Shown here piece after piece: positions 43,285-64,000 of a stretch of DNA of 64,000 bases (position 1 is its first letter; every line of letters starts with the position of its first letter). The stretch comes from Anaeromyces robustus. Lineage: Eukaryota; Neocallimastigomycota; Neocallimastigomycetes; Neocallimastigales; Neocallimastigaceae. The translations under genes were made by a program, and so were the position numbers. The stretch is from contig MCFG01000056.1 in assembly GCA_002104895.1 (NCBI GenBank), positions 112,501-176,500 on the forward strand, written 5' to 3'. Below the pieces are notes generated by a model. The model searched no databases and was not told where the DNA came from. It was given only the letters and a program-made list of their open reading frames with translations.

Positions 43285-45689
43285 TTAGAAGATTGTTTTT
43301 CCCATTATATGTTGTGCTTCAATGCAAGTTATATTAGAATCACCTTCCATAATACTATCAAATGGTATAAAATTTTAAAATTATATTATTAATAATAAAT
43401 TTAAAATTATAATTAATATTACTATTAAATATAATATAATGATACATACGGAGCATTAGTTCGACCTAATAATAAAAAATATTTTTTATTTAATTTTTAA
43501 ATATTATATATTTATATAGTTAATATATTTATACTATATAAAATAATTTTATATATTATTTTACCATTAACCACTAATAATGGATTAGCTTGTTCAAGAA
43601 TTTCTGCATTAACTGAAATACCATCGAGATATTGTTTTAAAATTGCTTTTAATCTTGCATTTTCTTCATTTAAATAGTCTTTTTTATTTTTCATTAATAT
43701 TTTATCTAGAAGTACCTTATTGAACTTTTTATAAAATAATTCCATATACGAAAAATCTTTTTCTTCATCATATACTGTACATTCATTTTCCTTTCGTTAT
43801 ATATATATATATATATATATTATTTTAAAAAATAATATATTAATTAATATATTTATTATTTATCCTTTAATTACTTATTGCTTAATTATTTAAATTTATT
43901 AATTATGTTACCTTCTCATTATCATTGTTAGATATCTCTTGGTTTTGATCATCTTCCATTAATGCAGCTTTTGTTTCATTTTTTAATTGATTTTTATATT
44001 CCTCAATTTCTATTTCTATTGATGGATCTATTTCAAATGTATTAGCTTGAAAAGGGTTTATTTTTTCTTCTTCCATTTCCATTTTTCTATTCATTTCTGC
44101 TAATCTTAATATTTTTTCTGCCATATTAACTTTTTCTTTTAAATTTTTAACTGTTTTATTACTCATAGTTGTTAAAGTTATTAATTTTTCTTTTTCATTT
44201 TCTCTATATCTATTAAGTTTTCTTTTTAACTCTTGAAAATGTGACTGTATTAATTCTTTATCTTTTTTCAAAAATTGATTTTTCTGATTATATTCTTTAT
44301 GATTATTTGAATATTTAGTTTTTAATTTTATAATCATATCCTATATAATATATATATATTAATTTATATAACAATCTTATAAAATTAAATATATTTTTTT
44401 TATTAATATATATAAAATACATATTGTAAATATTAACCTGTAATTTTGTTAATTTTTTCATTTGCAATTCTATTTCTTTTGAATGATCTCTATCTTTGAT
44501 TTTTAGTTCTTCAAAATCTTTCTTCCATATCTCAGTATTAGCATTATATTGATCTAAAACCTTTTATATAATAAGTATACATAATTACCTTAAAATAAAT
44601 ATCATATTTATTGTAAAAATTATTATTTGTATCTCTTTTTAAGTTTACGTCATGAAATTTTTTCCATAAATCTTCTATAACACTTTCTAATTGTATTCTT
44701 AATGCATGTTTTTCTTCAAGATTCTTTTAAAAAAAATAAATTAAAATCAGTATTAATAATACTATAATATTAATATATATTAATAATATTTTAATAAAAC
44801 TTTATTAATTTACTTTATTTCGAATATCATCTCTAATACTTTGATGTTCATGTTTTGAATCTGCTTCTTCTTCCAAAAATTCTTGTTCCATTCTATTTAT
44901 AATTCCAATAACATTTGATTTTTCTTTCATATGTTGGGATTGAAGTTTTGATCTATTTATATATATTTATAGTTTTAAATAAAATTCTGATATATATTAT
45001 ATATTTATATATAATAGTCCCTACTTTTCTGTATTAAATTCATTTTCAAGCATATTTAAATCAACAGAAAATTGAAGTTCAAGATTATTTAACCTTTTAA
45101 CTTGTAAATCAATTAAGTTATCTACATTAATTAAATGAGATTGAAGTGCTGTTGAAAATTGTTTATTTGCTTCTAATATTTCTTGTTCTAAATTTTTTAT
45201 TGTATAATTTTTTCTGTCAAATTCTCTTTGATGTACTTGTTCTAAAACTTCCGCCTGATTCTTCAATTCTTCAGATTTTGCTTTTTATTATATTATAAAT
45301 AAATTTTTACTATATAATTTAATATATTCTATTTTTTTACAAATATGTTCATTAAAATATTAAATATAATTCAATTACCTATTTTCATAATTTCTCTCCA
45401 TCTATTATTAATTTTTAACATATTTAATTTACTATTTTTTTCCTCAAATGCTACTTTTTCCTATTTTATATAAATATTAATACATATAATATAAAGTTAT
45501 TAAATCATTAACATAATTATAACGGATTATTAGTTTTCTGTTATTAAAATAATTATTATATCATTAATTCAAACCTTAAGTTTTGCAGCAGCAAGTTCTA
45601 TCATTCTTCTTCTACTTTCTTCATCTTTCAACAACTGATATTCAGATTTCACACCTTTATTTCCTCTTTTTTTATCGCCTTTTTTCTTT

Positions 45690-45694
<5 letters not shown>
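43285..45694 (-). CDS. DRC2: Dynein regulatory complex subunit 2 (CCDC65)
   Basis: Ten exons (45575-45694, 45379-45460, 45025-45280, 44814-44952, 44649-44723, 44438-44560, 43912-44340, 43565-43790, 43450-43465, 43285-43354) join to 511 residues, close to the animal protein's length. The start is lysine-rich (MAKKKGDKKRG), then coiled coil throughout. Landmarks match DRC2: KINNRWREIM, SHLINVDNLIDLQ, NLEEKHALRIQLESVIEDLW, AEKILRLAEM and LKQYLDGISV near the end. In flagella, DRC2 pairs with DRC1 to form the base of the nexin link that holds neighbouring doublets and controls dynein. Exon 9 is only 16 nt. A 37-base poly(A) run sits directly before the ATG in the sense strand. It is divergent to the coiled-coil gene at 46244 and precedes the IQCH-like gene on the same strand. 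Confidence 0.93.
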
Positions 45695-45732
<38 letters not shown>

Positions 45733-46243
45733 TTATTAATTTATTAAATAATAAATTAATAATTAAAAATTAAATTATAAAGTTTGTACACTTTTAATAA
45801 TATTATTTAACTATATTTTTTATAAAAAAAATCCATATTGTAATTTATTAAATTATAAAATTTATTTAATTTTAAGAAAGAAATCAATTCTGTTACATTG
45901 TAAAACATGATAAAAATATTATGCGGAGTTTATTATTATGTACAATAAACTTAACCTTTCAAATGAATACTTTAATCAAATAATTTAATTTTTTTTTACC
46001 AATAATTTAAAAAAAAGTTAATAAAATTTCCGAGAAATATAGAAACAATTTCTTAAAGTTTTGTTATTTATTAAATAATCAATTTTTGATTATTTATTAT
46101 TTATTATTAATAAACTTAAATTATATTTATAAAAATTAAAATAAAATAAATTAGAAAAGTATTACTATTGTTGAATTGATTAAAACATAAAATATAAAAA
46201 AAAGTAATGAAAGTTTAAAATAAATATATAAAATAATTTAAAA
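45695..46243. promoter_or_regulatory. Divergent promoter of DRC2 and the coiled-coil gene
   Basis: 549 bases between two start codons. It contains the poly(T) run 45694-45731 (poly(A) leader of DRC2) and an inverted repeat GTTTATT (45928-45934) / AATAAAC (45944-45950). I looked for an RFX X-box (GTTRCC..GGYAAC) and did not see one. Shared regulation is inferred. Confidence 0.5.
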
Positions 46244-49153
46244 ATGAGTAAACTTGAACAACATAAGTATATATCTAATCTTCAAAGTACAATAGATTTA
46301 ATAGAGAAAAGTCAAGCTTTAAGGTTATCATACGAATCAATATGTAAGAATGAAAAAGAAAACAATAAAATTGATGTTATTCAAGATAATATAAATTATA
46401 ACTATCAAGATAATGAGGATTATCCAGTCGAAAAAAAAACTATAAATACGTGTGAAAAAATAAATAAAAATGACATAATAGATAATATTTCTTCGTTAGA
46501 TAGTCAAGATGTTCAAATAAAGGAACTAAAAAATTTAATAGAAAAACAAAAACAAGACAATGCTACCATCATTGAACAAAATAAATATTTAATAATAGAA
46601 AATGAAAAGTTATTAAATGGTGAGAGACCACTAAGAAAACAAATAAAGAATTTAGCAAATTATTTAAAAGATATAATAGCTTTAAGAGATGTTGATGATA
46701 CAAGATATGAGTATATACATAAAAAATTTTTTGATAATATAGAAGAACTTCTTTCTACTGTAGATGGTTCAATATATGCATTTAAAGGAAGTTTCACAGG
46801 ACAAAACTTCCCAGGCTTACCGCTTGTTAAAAAGAAACAAATTGAAAATATCATTGACTTGATGGTTGGGTGTTTTGCACATATTCGTTCTGCTGCAGAA
46901 AGATATCCTAATGATGATGTAATGGTATTCATAAGCTTGTGTGTAAATATTTGTCATAGTCTTTCATTATGTAGTTGTCATATAAATAATTTAATGAAAG
47001 ATATTAATGATGGAAATGAATATATTAGATCTCTTGAAAAAGAGAATGATGATATTAAAAAGCAACTTCAATCAATGGTAAATATGAATGAAGAAATTCT
47101 ATGTAAGTATAATATAGCAATAGAAAATAATAAAGCTTATGAAGAAAAGAATAAGATACTTGAGAAAAAATATAATGATATAAATGTTGAAAACAAAAAT
47201 GAAAATAAAGATATTAAAACTAATTTTATTAATGAAAAAAAAAGCAGTAAAGAAATTCAAACTTATGATAATTCAAGATTAAAAATTGATGTGAATAATT
47301 ATAATGAACTTAATAAAAATTATAAAATATTAAATACAAAATATCAAAATTCAAAGAAAATAATAATGAAAATACAAAAAGAATTTAATAAAAGTATAAA
47401 ATTAAATGTATTATTAAATCAGAAATTGAAAAGTTATAATGAAGAATGCAAAAAATTAAAAAATTTGAATCAAAATGAAATTAAAAAAACTTCAGAATAT
47501 AAATTAAAAGTAAAAGAATTAAATAGTAAAAATCAAGAAATATTAAAAGAGTTAAATAAAAGTAATGATTCTTTAAAAATAAAAGAAAGAGAAGAAAAAG
47601 AAATTGAAAATGAAAAGCAAAATCTATATAATGAATCTAAAAATTTAAAAGATGAATTAAAGTTAGAAATAAGAAATAATATGAAACAAGTGGATTCTTT
47701 AAAAAAGAAGATTTTAACCTATGACTCGGAAATAAATAATTATAAAGATATTGTGGAAAAACAAAATAACGATATATTAAATTTAAAATATATTGTATCT
47801 ACAAAAGACAAAACAATAAATGATATACAACAAAAACTATATGATAATTCAAAATCAATATCGGAAAATATATCATTGTTAACAAAAGAAAACAATGAAT
47901 TAAAAGAAAAAGCAAAAAAAATTAAAGAACATAAAGACTTTTTGGAAAAGACTATGATCCATTGGAAAAAAGAAAATGAAAGTTTAAGAAAGAAAATATC
48001 AAAATTATCATTGAATATTATATATTCTAAAGATTTTCAGCGCAATATTGATGAATTTGAAAATAAATTAAAAGAATTATCATATGAAAATGAGAAAAAA
48101 GAAAGTAAACAAACTGAACTTATGGATAAAATATATTTATTAGAAAATACTAATAAAAGTTTAAAAGATATCATTTCAAAATATAATAAAAACGAAGAAG
48201 AAACAGAAAAGAGAAAAAATGAAACTATTAATTTAATTAATATGTATAAAGCAATAAAATTAAATTATGACAATAAAATTAATGAAAATGATAAATCTGA
48301 AAAAAATTCAGTTTCATCTGGATCAACTATTGATGTTAATGACATTCATTTATTTAATGAAAAAAATGAAGGTTAGTTGTTTTATTGATTATTAATTAGT
48401 ATTATTTTTATTTATATTTTTTGTGTTACAAAATAGCTAATAAATATTGTTGTTGTATATAAAGATATTAATGAAATTATAAGGAGTATTATAGAAGAAT
48501 ATAACGGCTTAAAAAGTCAAATATCAGAATATCAAGATGTTAGTAAATCACTTGAAAAGAATTATTCTAATATGATTGATGAAAAGCAAAAAAGTATAAA
48601 AGAATATATTAAAAAATCAAAAGAACTAGAAGATAAGTTAGAAAAACTAACAAAAGAAAATAATGAAATCAATACTATACTAAATATATATAATGATCAA
48701 TATATTGAAGTATGTAGATCATTTTTACTATTTTCATTTAGCAGTGATTTTAAAGAAAAGTTGTTATTGAAACCTGGATTAAAAAGTCATCCATATCCAT
48801 TTAATAAAGATATTCATCAATTATGCATAAATTATCAAAATGAAATAAATGAAAAAATTAAAATTGAAAAAGAACTTAAAAATTTAAAAGCAGAAATGGA
48901 TGATAAAGATATGTTATTAAATGAAAAATTAGAAAAATTAAATATATTAAATGAAAAATATATTAAATGTCAAGAAGAATTTTCTAATATTAATGATAAA
49001 TATAAATTACTTGAAACAAAATCATCTCAAGATAATGATGAATTAAAGAGACAATTAAATGAATTATCAAATCAAAAAGGAAAATTAGAATCAACACTAG
49101 ATGTAATAAAAAAAGGATATGAACAAATGATTATAAAAACTATTGATAATTAA
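46244..49153 (+). CDS. Long coiled-coil protein, unrecognised
   Basis: Two exons (46244-48371, 48465-49153; phase-1 intron 48372-48464) join to 938 residues. I do not recognise the family. About residues 85-130 and from 260 onward are Lys/Glu/Asn-rich coiled coil with leucine heptads. Between them, about 130-255, lies a hydrophobic, probably folded segment (starts PLRKQIKNLANYLKDI, includes YAFKGSFTGQNFPGLPL and FISLCVNICHSL with four Cys). A second non-coil patch in exon 2 reads CRSFLLFSFSSDFKEKLLL. The gene diverges from DRC2 across 549 bases, so a flagellar, centriolar or basal-body role is plausible, but this rests only on position and coiled-coil character. Alternative: a cytoskeletal or Golgi tether. 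Confidence 0.8.
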
Positions 49154-49797
49154 ACTAAAAATTTTCCAAATAGTAATTAATTATACCCTTATTTATCTAA
49201 CCTAAATTTCTATTCATTATTTATCTATTAATAATATGTTTAAAATTTAATAAAATAAAAATATAAAAAATAAAAATAAGAGAATATATATATAAAGGAT
49301 ATAATATATAATTAAGAAACATAAAAAATAAATAAATAAAATATAAAGGTTTATATATATATATATTTAAATAATTATGTAAAATTATTATTTTATTTAT
49401 TAAAATATTAAATTTATTATGGTAATATAAATAAAAGAATCTATACAACATCTTCTAATAATTAATGATATAAACTTATATAAATTTATAATTACACAGT
49501 AAAGCAAAGTATTTTTATAATTATTATTATCATTTTTTTTATTCTTTTTTATATTTTTTTCATATTTTTTTATTTTTATTTCTTAATAACAATATTTTTA
49601 ACAACATACTAATATTAAATAAACAATAATTATTTTTTATATATAGTAGATATTTAAATTTTTTAATAATAAATCAGAAATATTTTTTCTTAGTTTATTA
49701 TGATAGATTTATTATATAGAGTTTTATTATAACCTTATATAATTCTTGATTATTTTGTATTTATATTTATAATTTGATGCTATTATATTAAATAATT
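49154..49797. other. Convergent intergenic region
   Basis: 3' flanks of the coiled-coil gene and Spg1. A+T-rich with TA and T runs; the frame at 49221-49451 is Tyr/Ile/Phe-rich low complexity. Nothing else seen. Confidence 0.5.
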
Positions 49798-51287
<1,490 letters not shown>

Positions 51288-52043
51288 GTTTAATATAAAT
51301 TTGATTTATTAAAAATAAATATATATATATATTTCAAGAAAAAAAAAAGAAGACTTTAAATAAAAATTTTTTATTTAGTTTAATAAAATGATAAATATAG
51401 ATTTATTTTTTTTTTTATAATTAAATATAATTAAAGTTTTTTCTATATATTTTATTTGTGAAAATTATATATAAGTTTGAATATTTAAATCTTATTTATT
51501 CTTATTTCTAAACTTTAATATTTTTATTTTTTTTAGAAATATTTAAAAATATTATTTAAAATATATATAGTATATATCAAATTTTATTAAATAATAATAT
51601 TATTATTTAAATAATAATATAAAAAAATGAATAAAATAACATTTATAATATTTTAAATTATTTAATTCTTATTATTAATTATTAATATTAATATTTTATT
51701 ATAATATAGTAATTGTATATAAATACTTATAATCTTTTTTTTAAAACATTTTGAAGCAATACAATAAAGTTATATATTGATATATATAATCAAAAAAATT
51801 TTTTACTTTTTTTTTTAAATATAGTTATGTAAAAAACATTAATTATATAATAATAAAAATGACAAATATCTAATATTAACATATATAAAATAATTTTAAA
51901 TAAATAAATATTCAAATACTTTAATATTTTAAATCATATTTATTCATTCTATTATTCGATGCTTTTGTAAAATATAAATATATTAAAATACATATATTTT
52001 GAAATTTAATTACTATCCTACATTATACTAAAATATATATTAA
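51288..52043. other. Divergent intergenic region of spg1 and the RhoGAP gene
   Basis: 756 bases, A+T-rich, should hold two promoters. No motif, repeat array or ORF was recognised. Confidence 0.5.
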
Positions 52044-55951
<3,908 letters not shown>

Positions 55952-57047
55952 CGATAATTTGATACTTGAATAAGGGAATTATTAGTAAAATATTTTAATA
56001 ATATATATATTATATACAATATATTATACCAATGTAAAATATATAATATAAAATAAAAAAAAAACGAACGAAAATAGAAAAAATTTGTATAATTTATTAA
56101 ATACTAAGTAATAATATATATAATATAATATTATTATTACATATTTAATATATTTAATATCATGATGCAATAGTTTATATATTTATAAATCATTATCGAT
56201 TGCATTATATATAAATATATTTTAAAATATATAAGCAAACAATTAAAAAAAAAAAACTAATAATAAAATATAGAAGTAAAAAAAACCATATTTACATAAT
56301 TTTGATAATCAATTATTTTTATAATATTATAGTATTTATTAAAACTTTCATAACAGAACGAATTTTTTATATATAAATTTTTAACATATATATTATTTTT
56401 TTAAAAAAGTAATTATCATTATAAATTTTTATTAGATAAAATAGTAATACAAATATATATATATATATAAAATCCATATGATAAATAATTAAAATATAAA
56501 ATAACTTAACAGAATTATAAAATAAAATTAAAAATGATCAAAAAATTGATTCAATAAATATTATTTATTTAAACTTCCAGAATTATGATATACCTCATTA
56601 ATATTATTTTTAATAATATAAAAAAATTCCTTTATATATATATATATACTTTTTCTTTCTTGCTTTCATTATTAATAAGCAATATATATGTATAAGTAAA
56701 TGTCATTATTAAAACAACTAAATTCTATTTTTTTAATCATTTTAATTTTTATTATTACACATTAGATAATAGAAATAAATATTAAATAAATTAAATAAAC
56801 AATTATTGGTTTTATTTAATAATATGCTTTATTTAATTTAATCTTTTTATGGTTTCTAAAAAAAAAAATTTAAATATATAATAATAAATAAAATAAAAAC
56901 ATTTAAAATATAAAAGAAATATTTATATAAATGTATAAAAATAAATAGTAAAATATAAAATATAAAAAAATAAAATTACAATAATAATAATAATAAAAAT
57001 AAAAATTAAAATTAAAAATAAATAGTTTGGAATGAATAATACTAAAT
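55952..57047. other. Convergent intergenic region
   Basis: Between the RhoGAP and DIS3 stop codons. A+T-rich, TA and A runs only; no gene or structured element recognised. Confidence 0.55.
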
Positions 57048-63756
<6,709 letters not shown>

Positions 63757-64000
63757 TTTATTTTAATATTATTTATTAATAATAATAAAATGTTCCTTTT
63801 AAATAAAAGAATTTAATGAGAATGTAATGCTCAGAAAAAAAATATTATATAAATAAATAAATGACGATTCTCTATAATTTTTAACGTAATATATAATATC
63901 CTTGATATATAATGTGAATGATTATAATAAAATATTTTTTTTAAATTTTTTTTAAAAAAAAAAAATAATTAAAAAGTTATACATAAATATGATTGGTTTA
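63757..64000. promoter_or_regulatory. DIS3 upstream region
   Basis: 244 bases before the DIS3 ATG, up to the window edge. A+T-rich, ending with the CCAAT-type motif also found upstream of RPA135 and UTP21. Confidence 0.5.
63988..64000 (-). promoter_or_regulatory. CCAAT-type motif, copy 3
   Basis: TATGATTGGTTTA, one base different from the two copies in the RPA135/UTP21 interval. It is 232 bases upstream of DIS3 and faces it as TAAACCAATCATA, the same orientation that copy 1 has relative to RPA135. Confidence 0.45.

Noticed and set aside
45695-46243. RFX X-box in the DRC2 promoter
   Set aside because: No sequence resembling the paired GTTRCC/GGYAAC half-sites was found by eye.

Overview
The window looks like nuclear DNA of an anaerobic gut fungus (Neocallimastigomycota). 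Intergenic and intronic DNA is extremely A+T-rich and full of AAT/ATT microsatellites and poly(A)/poly(T) runs. Genes carry many short introns with GTAAGT/GTATGT/GTAAAT-type donors and WAG acceptors. One gene encodes a secreted esterase with the small cysteine-rich dockerin used in gut-fungal cellulosomes. Other genes encode flagellar proteins, as expected for a fungus with swimming zoospores. The species cannot be named from this sequence.

Thirteen protein genes can be modelled, all complete, with every exon joined in frame by hand. In order they are: MFS transporter (+, 1573-3376); SNX4/Atg24-type sorting nexin (-, 5292-8214); leucine-rich-repeat membrane protein (+, 9742-14980); RNA polymerase I second-largest subunit RPA135 (-, 15897-20088); UTP21/WDR36 (+, 21609-26063); F-BAR protein with four SH3 domains (-, 26888-31258); dockerin-bearing esterase with two nearly identical catalytic domains (-, 32588-34642); IQCH-like protein (-, 36882-42997); DRC2/CCDC65 (-, 43285-45694); unrecognised long coiled-coil protein (+, 46244-49153); Spg1/Tem1 GTPase (-, 49798-51287); ASH-RhoGAP protein (+, 52044-55951); DIS3/RRP44 (-, 57048-63756).

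Three themes emerge. (1) Ribosome biogenesis: RPA135 and UTP21 are divergently transcribed from one 1.5-kb interval. That interval and the DIS3 upstream region share a 13-base CCAAT-type motif. (2) Flagellum: IQCH, DRC2 and the coiled-coil gene are consecutive; DRC2 and the coiled-coil gene share a 549-base divergent promoter. (3) Membrane traffic, actin and cell division: SNX4, the F-BAR/SH3 protein, the OCRL-like ASH-RhoGAP module and Spg1.

The most unusual items are the tandem catalytic domains of the esterase (about 10 differences in 815 bases), the LRR gene built from 72-nt phase-2 exons, the RhoGAP protein that resembles the tail of OCRL without its phosphatase, and the very long ATT arrays, the largest of which (about 170-385 bases) all lie inside introns. 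No RNA gene, transposon or CRISPR array was recognised.
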